Counted from the first letter of the stretch, positions 45,780-55,094 are shown. The stretch: DNA of 64,000 bases from CAYNLK01 sp964398055 (GCA_964398055.1 CAYNLK010000006.1:62001-126000); one strand, 5' to 3'. A program made the numbers and translations. Notes: generated by a model from the letters alone, not told the origin.

Positions 45780-48113
45780 ATGAGCCGCTGGCATATTTTG
45801 CCCCAACCCCATATCCCCGCCGACCTGCTTGAATTTACCGGCGACCCTCTGTTAGCTCAACTCCTGCTCCAGCGCGGCCTGACTACCGTGGCCCAGGCCC
45901 AGGCCTTTCTCGACCCGGCTTGCTACCAACCCGCGCCTCCGGACGCCCTGCCTGGTTTGACTGCCGCTGTGACCCGTCTCAACCAGGCCATCGAGCGGCA
46001 GGAGCTTATCTGCGTGTGGGGCGACTTCGACGTCGATGGGCAGACGGCCACCACGCTGCTGGTCTCGACCCTGCAAGATTTGGGGGCCAACGTCACCTAC
46101 TACATTCCCCACCGGCTGACCGAGTCCCACGGGATCAAGCTCCCGGCGTTGGAGAACCAATTGGCCGTCGGGGTCAAGCTGATTTTGACCTGCGATACCG
46201 GCGTCACCGAGCATCAGGCGGTGCTCACGGCCCAGGCTGCCGGCGTTGACGTGATCATCACCGACCATCACGATCTGCCGGAGCGGCTGCCTCCGGCCCA
46301 GGCGGTGGTCAATCCCAAGCGGTTGCCCCCGGAGCACCCGTTGCGCGAGCTGCCGGGGGTGGGGGTGGCCTTCAAAGTAGCCGAGGCGCTCTACCAAAGC
46401 GCCGGTCGCGCCGCCGACAGTGAGGCGCTGCTGGATTTGGTGGCCCTGGGCATTGTGGCCGACGTGGCCCAACAAATCGGCGAAACCCGCTATTTGCTCC
46501 AAAAGGGCCTGGCCGTTTTGCAGGAGGGAGCGCGGCTCGGTTTGCAGGCTTTAATTGATAATAGCCGGCTCAAGGTGGACCGGCTCACCGAAACCCATAT
46601 CGGCTTCTGGCTGGCCCCTCGCCTCAACGCCCTGGGCCGTCTGGGCGACGCTAACCTGGCCGTCGAGCTACTCACCACCACCGATCTTACCCGCGCCCGG
46701 ACCATTGCCTTGCAATTGGAGGCGTTCAATGACCGCCGCAAGCTGCTGGTCGACCGGGTGGTGGTGCAGGCGCTTAGCCAGCTCGAGGATACTCCCTCGC
46801 TGGCCGAATATAACGCCGTGGTGCTGGCGGCGGAAGATTGGCATCCGGGAGTGATCGGCCTGGCGGCCAGTCGCCTGGTCGATCAGTATGGCAAGCCGGC
46901 GGTGCTGATTGCCCTGCGTCCCGGCGGCCGCGGTCACGGTTCGGCCCGTTCCGTGCCCGGCTGCGACATCCACCAGGCCCTCAAAAGCCAGGCCCACCTG
47001 TTAGCCACCTTTGGCGGTCACCCGCTGGCGGCCGGGTTGTCGATCCAGCCGGAAAATATTGGCCCGTTGCGCCAGGGGTTGTCGCTTGCCCTGGCCGGTT
47101 GCCCGCTGGCCCCCGAAAAAACAATCACCATCGATGCGGTGGTGGAATTGTCCCAACTGACGCCAGAGCTGCTGGCCACTATCCAACGACTGGCCCCTTT
47201 TGGCGCGGGTAACCTGCCGGTGCAGTTGGGCTGCCGCGGTCTACGGCTGGTCGAAGAGGCTGTTTTTGGCCAGAGCGGCCAGCATAAGCGGCTGCTGGTG
47301 CAGGATGAGGCCGGCCGGCAGCAGGAGGTTATCTGGTGGGGCAGCGCGGCCGAACGCTCGCCTCGTGGCCCATTCGATCTAGCCCTGACCCTCAGCCCGG
47401 ACGATTACCGGGGCGGCGACGCCATCCAACTTACCTGGCTCGAGGCCCGCGAATGGCAGCCCGCCCCGCCGCCAGCCCTACCCGACTTCATCGATTGGCG
47501 TCAACTGCCGCAGCCGCTGCTCAGTTTGCAGAAGCTCGTCCCCGTCCAAACAACTCAACACTCAAAACACAGCACTCAAAACTCAATGTTCATCATCTGG
47601 TCTGAAGCGGTTTCGCTGGCCGGTTTCTCCACTCTGGCCCGCCACCAGCTCCATCCCGCCGAAACGTTGGTCATCTGGACCGCGCCGCCGGGCCACGATA
47701 TTTTTCAGCAGGCGCTGGCCCTGGTCAAGCCGCAGCAGGTCTATCTGGTGGGGCAGTCGCCGCCTTTTGACACGTTTCCTGCCTTTGTGGGGCAGTTGGT
47801 GGGGCTGGTCAAGTATGCCTTCACTCGCCAGGCCGGCGAGATCAATCTGGAGGCGCTGGCCGCGGCGCTGGGCCAGCGCCCGACGACAGTTCGCTTGGGA
47901 TTGGATTGGCTGGCGGCTCAAGGCAAATTGACCATCGAGGTCGAAGAAGATGAGTTGGTGGTCGTCCGCCCGGCCCGCCAGACGCCGGCGAAAGAGGTTG
48001 AAACTATCGAGCAAATGCTCAAAGCCGCGCTGGCCGAAACGGCCGCCTATCGCCAATTTTTCCGCAGGGCCGGTCTGAGTACGCTGCAAAAGGTCATCGA
48101 GTCGCCGGCATAG
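45780..48113 (+). CDS. recJ: Single-stranded-DNA exonuclease RecJ
   Basis: This 777-residue 5'-to-3' exonuclease has DFDVDGQTA (about residues 82-90), the DHH box TDHHD (about 161-165), a DHHA1 region with GGHPLAAG and an OB-like domain (VIWWG). It is about 200 residues longer than E. coli RecJ. The extra C-terminal region (about 600-777) holds one unrecognised domain and a winged-helix-like end. A heptamer repeat encodes the linker (about residues 591-604). It is translated 21 bases after the Fe-S nuclease. Confidence 0.94.
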   Translation: MSRWHILPQPHIPADLLEFTGDPLLAQLLLQRGLTTVAQAQAFLDPACYQPAPPDALPGLTAAVTRLNQAIERQELICVWGDFDVDGQTATTLLVSTLQDLGANVTYYIPHRLTESHGIKLPALENQLAVGVKLILTCDTGVTEHQAVLTAQAAGVDVIITDHHDLPERLPPAQAVVNPKRLPPEHPLRELPGVGVAFKVAEALYQSAGRAADSEALLDLVALGIVADVAQQIGETRYLLQKGLAVLQEGARLGLQALIDNSRLKVDRLTETHIGFWLAPRLNALGRLGDANLAVELLTTTDLTRARTIALQLEAFNDRRKLLVDRVVVQALSQLEDTPSLAEYNAVVLAAEDWHPGVIGLAASRLVDQYGKPAVLIALRPGGRGHGSARSVPGCDIHQALKSQAHLLATFGGHPLAAGLSIQPENIGPLRQGLSLALAGCPLAPEKTITIDAVVELSQLTPELLATIQRLAPFGAGNLPVQLGCRGLRLVEEAVFGQSGQHKRLLVQDEAGRQQEVIWWGSAAERSPRGPFDLALTLSPDDYRGGDAIQLTWLEAREWQPAPPPALPDFIDWRQLPQPLLSLQKLVPVQTTQHSKHSTQNSMFIIWSEAVSLAGFSTLARHQLHPAETLVIWTAPPGHDIFQQALALVKPQQVYLVGQSPPFDTFPAFVGQLVGLVKYAFTRQAGEINLEALAAALGQRPTTVRLGLDWLAAQGKLTIEVEEDELVVVRPARQTPAKEVETIEQMLKAALAETAAYRQFFRRAGLSTLQKVIESPA
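47550..47591. repeat. Heptamer tandem repeat inside recJ
   Basis: Six heptamers (ACAACTC, AACACTC, AAAACAC, AGCACTC, AAAACTC, AATGTTC) make up 42 bases, which is a whole number of codons, and encode a Q/S/T/H-rich linker. Adding or losing three units would keep the frame. Confidence 0.6.
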
Positions 48114-48183
48114 CGACCACTGACCGCCGACTGCCGACCACTGACTACTGACCACCGACTACTGACTGCGGTCAGCCGTCGGC
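48114..48183. repeat. YGACYRC heptamer array after recJ
   Basis: Ten heptamer steps (CGACCAC, TGACCGC, CGACTGC, TGACTAC and relatives) start directly after the TAG of recJ. The final two units are inverted relatives. The 11-mer CAGCCGTCGGC in it also occurs in the tyrS terminator. Confidence 0.65.
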
Positions 48184-48246
48184 AACAGCGGTCCGCTGTA
48201 AGCGGCCAGGCTGTCCAATTACTGCGATAAATATCGAGGTGGAGCC

Positions 48247-49044
48247 TTGAATACCCAAGAAATTCTGACCTTGTTTGATAAGGAACAACGGCGGGAAGTA
48301 ACCTATTTCGGGTTGAGCCGCGAGGAAACCCCTGAAGTTGTCCGCCATATTTCCCGCCAGGCCGACCGGGGAGAAAGTATGGTGATACATTCGCATCTGA
48401 ATTCGGCCAACGCCAATGCCGTCATTCAGGCTGAGATTGCTTATTTTGAAAAGTTGGGGCATAACTTTGAGTGGAAGGTTTACGATTACGACCGCCCGCC
48501 CGATCTCAAAGCGCGGCTACTGGCCCATGGCTTTGAAGCTGAGGAGCCGGAGGCGGTGCTGGTGCTGGACTTGGAGGCAGTCCCAGCTACCTTGCTCCAG
48601 CCGGTTACCCACGATGTCCGGGGCTTGACCCGGCCGGACCAACTCGACGATGTGGCGGCGGTGCAGCGGGCAGTCTGGCCGGAGGCAGATTATCTCCCCT
48701 GGTTGCAGCAACGATTGGCCGATGATCTAACGCTTGACCCGGACCATATTAGTATTTACGTGGCTTACGTGGAGGGCAAACCCGCTTCCTGCGCCTGGAT
48801 TACTTTCCATGAGGGTAGTCAGTTTGCCGGATTGTGGGGCGGTTCAACCCTGCCAGAGTATCGCCAGCAGGGACTCTACACGGCGCTGGTCGCCACTCGC
48901 TTGCAGGAAGCTCAGCGGCGCGGGGTGCGATTCTTGACCATCGATGCCAGTCCAATGAGCCGGGCAGTTTTGGAGAAGTACGGTTTTCGGCTACTCACCT
49001 ATACCCAACCCTACAAATGGCGAGTCAAAGCGGCTCAGCAATAA
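48247..49044 (+). CDS. GNAT family N-acetyltransferase
   Basis: This 265-residue protein ends in a clear GNAT domain with the acetyl-CoA loop region LPEYRQQGLYTALV near residues 200-213, followed by DASPMSRAVLEKYGF. The first half may be a diverged GNAT copy or a recognition domain. The substrate is unknown. The start is TTG at 48247, with GGTGGAG just upstream. It follows the heptamer array after recJ. Confidence 0.82.
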   Translation: MNTQEILTLFDKEQRREVTYFGLSREETPEVVRHISRQADRGESMVIHSHLNSANANAVIQAEIAYFEKLGHNFEWKVYDYDRPPDLKARLLAHGFEAEEPEAVLVLDLEAVPATLLQPVTHDVRGLTRPDQLDDVAAVQRAVWPEADYLPWLQQRLADDLTLDPDHISIYVAYVEGKPASCAWITFHEGSQFAGLWGGSTLPEYRQQGLYTALVATRLQEAQRRGVRFLTIDASPMSRAVLEKYGFRLLTYTQPYKWRVKAAQQ

Positions 49045-49048
49045 TCAT

Positions 49049-49567
49049 TTAAACCTCGGCTTCAGAGTTCTCGGCTGGAGGTGTGACAGCGCTGGTTGTA
49101 TCTGTTTCCACCAGCTTTTTCAGATTTTCCAGCGAACCGGCGATCATCTCGGTAAAGGCGTTGTTGGCCGAAAATCTGAGTAGTAATTTGCCCAGCGAGA
49201 AGCCGGCCGTTAGCTCCCACGTAACCGTCCATGTGATTTTTGTCGCCTCGCCAACCGGTTCAAGCGCAAAGGTGTTGCTTTGACTCATGGGCAATGGGGC
49301 ATGTTCCATCGCTACCAGTTCGTAGCCTAACTTCTGATGGGGTTCCCACAAGGTGATCTTCTGGGTGGCGATTTGCCCATCGGCGGCTACGCCAATCCAA
49401 ATTGTACCCGGCCCTTCGTGTTGTTCACTGCCATATTTACCCTCAACCGGATAGGGAAAACGGCCTTCTTTGTAGGCCCAGTCCGGCAGGCGAGTAACAT
49501 CGGTTAAAACGGCCCACACCTGTTCCGGGCTGGCTTCAATCTGTTCAGAATGGCTAACCTGTCCCAT
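49049..49567 (-). CDS. SRPBCC-fold (polyketide cyclase/START-like) protein
   Basis: This 172-residue protein has the START-like pattern SHSEQIEASPEQVWAVLTDV at its N-terminus and the TKITWTVTWEL strand pair, and ends in a long helix. Such proteins bind hydrophobic ligands in a deep pocket. The ligand is unknown. It converges on the GNAT gene with a 4-base gap. Confidence 0.85.
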   Translation of the reverse strand: MGQVSHSEQIEASPEQVWAVLTDVTRLPDWAYKEGRFPYPVEGKYGSEQHEGPGTIWIGVAADGQIATQKITLWEPHQKLGYELVAMEHAPLPMSQSNTFALEPVGEATKITWTVTWELTAGFSLGKLLLRFSANNAFTEMIAGSLENLKKLVETDTTSAVTPPAENSEAEV

Positions 49568-49631
49568 AATTTTGCCCTTGTTTCATGTGGATTTTAGCTG
49601 ATGATAGCCTGATTATAAGGCCAGGTCAAGA

Positions 49632-49663
49632 AAGAGAGGGCAGTACTATGGCTGCCCTCTCTT
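49632..49663 (-). terminator. Terminator after the ABC substrate-binding protein gene
   Basis: A perfect 12-bp stem AAGAGAGGGCAG/CTGCCCTCTCTT with an 8-base loop lies 6 bases beyond the stop, followed by a T-rich stretch on the minus strand. Confidence 0.75.
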
Positions 49664-49669
49664 AAACTC

Positions 49670-50629
49670 TTATTGGATAAAGCTGGAATCGACCGCCCGG
49701 TTGTAAGGCACGGTTTCCTCCAAGAGGCCTTTGCTCATAGCCCAGTCGATCACATCGTTCCACTCAGCCTCACTGGTGATTTCACCGGCCGGAAAGTGAG
49801 GCACATTGTATGTGCCCTGGATATTGGGTGGAACGCGGGTCGTCTCGATAAGGACATCGCGATAGGTGTTGGGCGCCTGATTAATGTCGGCTACAGCCTT
49901 GTTCCAGGCCCGCAGAAAGGCCCGAATTGTCCCCGGCTTTTGCTCCAGGGAGTCGGTTTTGAAGGCCAGCACGCTCTGGGAATATTGGGGAAACTGGGTA
50001 TCGTCCACAATCAGAGTCGCGCCCGAGGCAATGGCCGCCTGGCCCATTGGATCGGGCAGCAGCGCTGCTTTGAGCTGTCCCGCCATCAATAATTCAAAGC
50101 GAACTGGAATCGCGCTGACTTCCTCGCCGGCAATTTGATCGGCCGGCAACCCCCAGGCGGTCAACAGCCGGTCATTCAGATACTCGATGGTCGTGTTGTG
50201 ACTGATGCCGACCGGCACATTGGCCAGATCGGCCGGCCCCGTAACCTCAAAGCCGGGCGCGGCCACAATCCGGAAATGGGGCGAGTCGGGATAGGCTTTG
50301 CGGGCCTTGATCACCACCTTCAGCTCCGGCGCTTCCCGGTCAAAAATGGCCACGCCTTGCAGATCGGTCAGAGCGCCGTCGATTTCCCCGGCCTGAATGA
50401 GCGCATCACGCTCCTGGGCGCTTTTGACCGGCACCAATTCCACTTGCAAACCTTCGGCTTCAAAATAGCCCTTATTCTGAGCCACATAGAAAGGCAGCAC
50501 GTCCAAAATGGGCAATAACCCGACCTTGAGCGTTTTGTCTTCAGCCGACTGTGGCCCCACTGCACACGAGGCCAGCACCACACCCAAGATTGCGACTAAT
50601 AAATAACATAGCAGACCTGGCAACTTCAT
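49670..50629 (-). CDS. ABC transporter substrate-binding lipoprotein (NMT1/SsuA-like)
   Basis: This 319-residue protein has a lipoprotein signal with lipobox LASC and Cys22. The mature part (KVGLLPILDVLPFYVAQNKG) matches the NMT1/THI5-like group that binds thiamine precursors, sulfonates or nitrate. No permease or ATPase gene is beside it, and it ends in its own terminator, so it is an orphan. A promoter with TTGACA lies upstream (50688-50716). The ligand cannot be told. Confidence 0.88.
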   Translation of the reverse strand: MKLPGLLCYLLVAILGVVLASCAVGPQSAEDKTLKVGLLPILDVLPFYVAQNKGYFEAEGLQVELVPVKSAQERDALIQAGEIDGALTDLQGVAIFDREAPELKVVIKARKAYPDSPHFRIVAAPGFEVTGPADLANVPVGISHNTTIEYLNDRLLTAWGLPADQIAGEEVSAIPVRFELLMAGQLKAALLPDPMGQAAIASGATLIVDDTQFPQYSQSVLAFKTDSLEQKPGTIRAFLRAWNKAVADINQAPNTYRDVLIETTRVPPNIQGTYNVPHFPAGEITSEAEWNDVIDWAMSKGLLEETVPYNRAVDSSFIQ

Positions 50630-50687
50630 CAGATTATCTCTTTCTTTAGCGATACAGAACTTTCAGAATTTATTGAAATTATATAAA

Positions 50688-50716
50688 AATGTATCCAGTT
50701 TGTTCCATATTGTCAA
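50688..50716 (-). promoter_or_regulatory. Promoter of the substrate-binding protein gene
   Basis: On the minus strand TTGACA (50711-50716) is followed after 17 bases by TACATT (50688-50693), about 60 bases before the start. The -10 match is moderate. Confidence 0.5.
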
Positions 50717-50784
50717 GTTTTGTATAGCGCCGAAACCATTTTATCTGCCTAAAATTCTGAACAAATCGCGGGTTTTAGAACAAC

Positions 50785-50813
50785 TTGACGTAATATTGGA
50801 GATATGATATTAT
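50785..50813 (+). promoter_or_regulatory. Promoter of the LysM lipoprotein gene
   Basis: TTGACG (50785-50790) and TATTAT (50808-50813) are 17 bases apart, 59 bases before the start. It is divergent from the promoter of the substrate-binding protein. Confidence 0.65.
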
Positions 50814-50872
50814 GTAATGTAATTGTTTATTATGTCTAGTGATCAGCCTGTTGATGGCAGAGGAGGCCCGAC

Positions 50873-52048
50873 ATGATGAGATCTTGGAAAGTTTTATATG
50901 TGCTTGGACTACTGACACTGATGATTGCCCTGACCGGCTGCGAATTACGGCGAAGCGATGGCGTGGCTTCCGATTTAGCGCCGGTGAGCGAGTTGCCGCC
51001 GACGCTGGCCCCATTGGGAGCAGATAGTGATGAACTGACCGGAGAAGCTACGCCTATCCCCACTGTCATCAATGTGCAGCCTACGGCCACAGAGTCCACG
51101 TTAGGACCGGGTCAGGCGGCCGAAAATCCGGCTGAACCGGCGGCTCCAACCAATCAGCCGACCAGTCTGGGTGAGTCAACCGCAACAGAGGCCGGTCAGG
51201 CCGCCGCCTCCGTCGCGCCCGAAACCTTTACCGCCCCGGCCATTGAGACGGCTTCCCAGGGGTCGATTGTGGTCGATGCCAATACCTCCGATTTACCCAC
51301 AGGGGGACCGGTAGCGGCCAATCCCCCGGTCAGCCAAACCGCCCCGACCAGCTCCAGCGGTAATAGTTACACGGTCCGGCCGGGTGATACGTTGTTTAGC
51401 ATCGGTCAGGCTTACGGCCTGACGGCTCAGGCAATTATGTTGGCCAATGGCCTGACCTCTGATGTCATCTACGCCGGTCAAACGCTGACTATTCCAACCG
51501 ACGGCGCTGTAAACGCTGCGCCTCAGCCAGGGTATGCCCAACAGCCGAGCTATGAGCAACCGGCCTCTGCATCCCAACCCCAGTTTGCCGGCGCTGGCGG
51601 CAGCCACGTGGTCGCCCCTGGTGAAACCTTATATCGCATCGCCTTAACCTATGGCACTTCGGTGGATGCCATTGCCGGGGCGAATGGCATCCCTTATCCC
51701 TACGTGATCCAGGCTGGACAACAACTGGCTATCCCCGGTCCGGGTGAATATGTCGCGCCTCCACCACCGGCAGGGGGGTATTATCAACAACCCGATTCAG
51801 GCTATTACCAACAGCCCGAACAACAGGGTGGTTATTATCAGCCGGGACCCAACGACAATTATTATCCGGCCCCGGATTATAGCAACGCCGCTCCGGCCGG
51901 CATCGCCGGAACACATACGGTGGCCCCGGGTGAAACCCTTTTCATGATTGCCCAGCGCTATGGCGTTACCGCCGACATGATCGCCTCCGCCAATGGTTTG
52001 GCCAATCCAAACCAGCTCTATGTGGGGCAAGTGCTCTATCTGCCCTAA
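50873..52048 (+). CDS. Lipoprotein with three LysM domains
   Basis: This 391-residue protein has a lipoprotein signal with lipobox ALTGC (Cys23). A long S/T/P/A-rich linker follows, then three LysM domains starting near YTVRPGDTLFSIG (about 165), HVVAPGETLYRIA (about 245) and HTVAPGETLFMIA (about 346). A Y/Q/P-rich spacer separates the last two. LysM binds peptidoglycan sugars, so the protein is probably anchored outside the membrane and attached to wall material. GAGGAGG precedes the ATG. It has its own promoter and terminator. Confidence 0.9.
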   Translation: MMRSWKVLYVLGLLTLMIALTGCELRRSDGVASDLAPVSELPPTLAPLGADSDELTGEATPIPTVINVQPTATESTLGPGQAAENPAEPAAPTNQPTSLGESTATEAGQAAASVAPETFTAPAIETASQGSIVVDANTSDLPTGGPVAANPPVSQTAPTSSSGNSYTVRPGDTLFSIGQAYGLTAQAIMLANGLTSDVIYAGQTLTIPTDGAVNAAPQPGYAQQPSYEQPASASQPQFAGAGGSHVVAPGETLYRIALTYGTSVDAIAGANGIPYPYVIQAGQQLAIPGPGEYVAPPPPAGGYYQQPDSGYYQQPEQQGGYYQPGPNDNYYPAPDYSNAAPAGIAGTHTVAPGETLFMIAQRYGVTADMIASANGLANPNQLYVGQVLYLP

Positions 52049-52073
52049 AGCAAGTCGCGACAAGACGCCAGAA

Positions 52074-52105
52074 GGGCACACCCGGCCAGGGGGTGTCCTT
52101 TTTAT
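52074..52105 (+). terminator. Terminator after the LysM lipoprotein gene
   Basis: ACACCC (about 52078-52083) pairs with GGGTGT (52091-52096), extended by GG/CC past a bulge, with TTTTTATT after it. Because the following gene's longer frame would begin inside this hairpin, its ATG at 52129 is preferred. Confidence 0.7.
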
Positions 52106-52128
52106 TCCTGGTCGAGATTTTGAACTCA

Positions 52129-52839
52129 ATGTCTGAATTAAACCGCGGTAAATTCGTCGTCATTATTTCCGCCGACATCGAATGGCAGATTGTGCTCGAT
52201 ATCTTTGCGGGGGTGCAACTCCAGCCGTCCCCCTTGGGCCAGTGGTTTGAGCTTAACCTGCCTGTCGGCAAGCGATTAGAACCGGTGCTCTTCTTCCACG
52301 GCGGCTGGGGTAAGATTGCCGCGGCTGCCTCAGCCCAGTATGTGATCGATCGCTGGTCGCCCCAACTGCTGGTAAATCTGGGGAGTTGTGGCGGCCTGGC
52401 CGGGGAGATCGATAAGGGCACGATCGTTTTGGTCGAGCGAACCATCGTCTACGACATCATCGAGCAGATGGGTGATTTCGATGAGCACATCGCCCACTAT
52501 ACCACCCAGATCGATCTGGCCTGGTTGGGCGACCGCTATCCCCAGCCGGTTCGTCGCGCCCTGCTCGTCTCGGCGGATCGGGACCTGTTGACGACCGACA
52601 TTGCCTGGCTAAAGGCCAAGTATGGAGCCGTGGCTGGTGATTGGGAATCTGGAGCGATGGCCTGGGTGGCGGCTCGGAACCGGACTCGCTGCCTGATTCT
52701 GCGAGGCGTGACCGACCTGGTTGGTTCTGACCGCGGCGAAGCCTATGAGGGCAACGTCCAACTTTTCATCGAGGCGGCCGGGCAGGTGATGAAACAACTG
52801 ATCCAGGCCCTGCCGGATTGGTTGAACCGGGCGCTTTAA
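52129..52839 (+). CDS. MTA/SAH nucleosidase-like phosphorylase superfamily protein
   Basis: This protein of about 236 residues has the nucleoside phosphorylase fold. It shows VIISADIEW at the N-terminus, LVNLGSCGGLAGEID in the middle, GDWESGAMAWVA as the ribose-binding Met-Glu region, and ILRGVTDLVG with the catalytic aspartate. This is most like 5'-methylthioadenosine/S-adenosylhomocysteine nucleosidases and futalosine hydrolases. The exact nucleoside is not known. The ATG at 52129 is chosen because the longer frame overlaps a terminator. Confidence 0.85.
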   Translation: MSELNRGKFVVIISADIEWQIVLDIFAGVQLQPSPLGQWFELNLPVGKRLEPVLFFHGGWGKIAAAASAQYVIDRWSPQLLVNLGSCGGLAGEIDKGTIVLVERTIVYDIIEQMGDFDEHIAHYTTQIDLAWLGDRYPQPVRRALLVSADRDLLTTDIAWLKAKYGAVAGDWESGAMAWVAARNRTRCLILRGVTDLVGSDRGEAYEGNVQLFIEAAGQVMKQLIQALPDWLNRAL

Positions 52840-52851
52840 ATTGTGAGAAAT

Positions 52852-52881
52852 AAAAAAGCCGCACCGGCCGGTGCGGCTTTT
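52852..52881. terminator. Bidirectional palindromic terminator
   Basis: A 20-base perfect palindrome (52858-52877) is flanked by six A residues on the left and TTTTAT on the right. It serves both the nucleosidase-like gene and the convergent rplI. Confidence 0.85.
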
Positions 52882-52900
52882 ATAACGGCGTTATGATCGA

Positions 52901-53515
52901 CTATTCGGTTTCTTCTTCGCCGGCTTCCACCGGCTCAGGCTCAACCACAACTTCTTCAGCCGGAACCTCGGCCGCTTCGTCTGCCAGGGCTTCAGCCTTT
53001 ACCGTCGCCTGAGGCTCAGGCGCCACCTTCTTGCCGGCTTCTTCCAGACGTTCACGTTCCAGAATGCCACCCAGCGGCAAGACCTCTACTGTGATGGTGG
53101 TCACGACATCGATCATCAGTTTGATCGGCACCTCTTGCTCGCCCAGGTTACGGATCGGCTCCGCCAAAGCAACCTTGCGCTTGTCCAATTCGATCCCGGT
53201 TTGCTTGGTAACCGCCTCAGCAATGTCGGCCGACGTGACTGAGCCGTACAGTTTCCCTGTTTCTCCGGCCCGCCGTTCGAACAGCAGCTTCAGGCCGGTC
53301 AATTGATTGGCAATGGCCCGGGCATCTTCCATCTCGTGGGCGCGACGCTTTTCACCGGCCTGGCGGATGGTTTCAGCCTGTTTCAGCGCGCCCGGCGTCG
53401 CCAGCACAGCCAACTGTTGGGGCAGTAAATAGTTTCGACCATAGCCGTCGGCCACCTTTTTAACCTCTCCGGCATAGCCCAAATTGTCGACATCTTCAAT
53501 CAGTAAGACCTTCAT
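52901..53515 (-). CDS. rplI: Ribosomal protein L9 with acidic C-terminal extension
   Basis: This 204-residue product has the L9 N-terminal domain MKVLLIEDVDNLGYAGEVKK with the GYGRNYLLPQQLA signature, the long connecting helix, and the C-terminal rRNA-binding domain. The usual length is near 150; about 50 extra residues form an A/E/P/V-rich acidic tail. The gene stands alone; rpsF, ssb and rpsR, its common companions, are absent. It has its own promoter and shares a bidirectional terminator. Confidence 0.96.
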   Translation of the reverse strand: MKVLLIEDVDNLGYAGEVKKVADGYGRNYLLPQQLAVLATPGALKQAETIRQAGEKRRAHEMEDARAIANQLTGLKLLFERRAGETGKLYGSVTSADIAEAVTKQTGIELDKRKVALAEPIRNLGEQEVPIKLMIDVVTTITVEVLPLGGILERERLEEAGKKVAPEPQATVKAEALADEAAEVPAEEVVVEPEPVEAGEEETE

Positions 53516-53576
53516 CAGAACTCTCTCCAGTTACAGCAGTATCAAAAGTATTAGGTGTTTGGAAGCACAAACGAAT

Positions 53577-53605
53577 AGTATACGATAAAGTCTGGCAATG
53601 TCCAA
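53577..53605 (-). promoter_or_regulatory. Sigma-70-type promoter of rplI
   Basis: On the minus strand TTGGAC (53600-53605) and TATACT (53577-53582) are 17 bases apart, about 61 bases before the start codon. Confidence 0.65.
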
Positions 53606-53696
53606 ATTTAACAACAAAATGAATCGACTTTTTTAGATTCTGTTTGAAGCTGTGCTATAATCTGCCGAACCTGTCCCGGACGAAAGGATCTCTACA

Positions 53697-55076
53697 ATGC
53701 CTGATCAGGCGCTCGTTTATGCCCAAACCCATGCTGCTACTGCCCTCGACGGCCTGAAGGAGTTGCTGCGTTTGCCCAGCATCAGCACCATGACCGAAAA
53801 CAAGGCCGATATGACCCGCACGGCCCAATGGTTGGTTGACAAGTTTACCGAAATTGGCCTGCGCCATGCCCAAATGCTCCCAACCCCTACCTTTCCCATC
53901 GTTTACGCCGATTGGCTGGAGGCCGGCCCGCAGGCGCCCACCCTGCTGATCTATGGCCATTACGACGTTCAGCCGGTGGATCCGCTGGAGGAATGGTTGA
54001 CCCCCCCCTTTGAGCCGACCGTACAGGGAGACAATTTATACTGCCGGGGAGCTAATGACAATAAAGGTCAATTATATACCCATTTGATGGCCGTGCAGGC
54101 CTACCTGAACTCCACCGGCCGGCTGCCGGTCAACGTCAAATTTATACTCGAAGGTGAGGAGGAGATGGGCAGCCCTCATCTGGGCGAGTTTGTGGTGAAC
54201 CAGCGCGACCTGCTTCGGGCCGACGCGGCGCTCATTTCCGACACGCCGATTGTCGACGCCAACACCCCGGCCCTGGTCACCGGTTTGCGGGGTCTGGTTT
54301 ACATGCAAGTGACCCTGCGCGGCTCCAGCCGCGATCTGCACTCCGGCGCTTTTGGCGGGGTGGTGGAAAATCCCCTGAACGCGATGGCCAAGATTTTGGC
54401 CGCGCTGCGCGATGATTATGGCCGGGTGACCATTCCCGGCTTCTATGATGACGTGCGGGAATTGACTGCGGCCGAGCGAGCGGCCATCAACACGAGCGGT
54501 GTTACCGAACAGGCTGTGCTGGCTGAAACCGGGGCTCCGGCTTTGTGGGGGGAGGCCGGCTATACGGTCGCCGAGCGGATTGGGGTGCGGCCTACGCTGG
54601 ACGTGCATGGCATCAAAGGCGGTTTTATTGGCGCCGGCCAGAAGACGGTTATCCCGGCCACGGCCAGCGCCAAGGTCAGCATGCGCATTGTGCCGGACCA
54701 GCAGCCGCAGCAAATTGCCCGCCTGTTCACCGAGTATATCGAGCGGCTAACGCCCAAAACAATGACCGTAACTGTGGAAACTCTGTCCAGCGGCGACAGC
54801 GCCGTGGTTGATTTAACCGACCCGGCCATCGAGGCCGCCGCTGTGGCCTACGAACGAGCTTTCGGCCGGCGGCCGGTTTATCTGCGGGAGGGCGGCTCAC
54901 TGCCGATTGTGGCCTTGTTGAACAAGGTGCTGCAAATCCCGGTGGTGATGATGGGTTTTGGCCTGCCTGATGATGGCCTGCACGCGCCCAACGAAAAATT
55001 CTACCTACCGAACTTTTATCGCGGTATTGAAACGGCCATCCATTTCTACGATGTTTTTGGCCGCCAAAACGCCTGA
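53697..55076 (+). CDS. M20-family dipeptidase
   Basis: This 459-residue metallopeptidase has the M20 zinc-site segments YGHYDVQPVDP (about residues 91-101), CRGANDNKGQ, ILEGEEEMGSPH and the C-terminal REGGSLPIV. It probably hydrolyses dipeptides or related amide bonds in the cytosol with two metal ions. AAAGGATC precedes the ATG. A TATAAT box lies at 53656-53661 without a good -35. The deacetylase gene follows 18 bases later. Confidence 0.93.
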   Translation: MPDQALVYAQTHAATALDGLKELLRLPSISTMTENKADMTRTAQWLVDKFTEIGLRHAQMLPTPTFPIVYADWLEAGPQAPTLLIYGHYDVQPVDPLEEWLTPPFEPTVQGDNLYCRGANDNKGQLYTHLMAVQAYLNSTGRLPVNVKFILEGEEEMGSPHLGEFVVNQRDLLRADAALISDTPIVDANTPALVTGLRGLVYMQVTLRGSSRDLHSGAFGGVVENPLNAMAKILAALRDDYGRVTIPGFYDDVRELTAAERAAINTSGVTEQAVLAETGAPALWGEAGYTVAERIGVRPTLDVHGIKGGFIGAGQKTVIPATASAKVSMRIVPDQQPQQIARLFTEYIERLTPKTMTVTVETLSSGDSAVVDLTDPAIEAAAVAYERAFGRRPVYLREGGSLPIVALLNKVLQIPVVMMGFGLPDDGLHAPNEKFYLPNFYRGIETAIHFYDVFGRQNA

Positions 55077-55094
55077 CCGTTCGCTAACCCGGTC

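Noticed and set aside
52093..52128. Earlier start for the nucleosidase-like gene
   Set aside because: The extension overlaps the terminator of the LysM gene.
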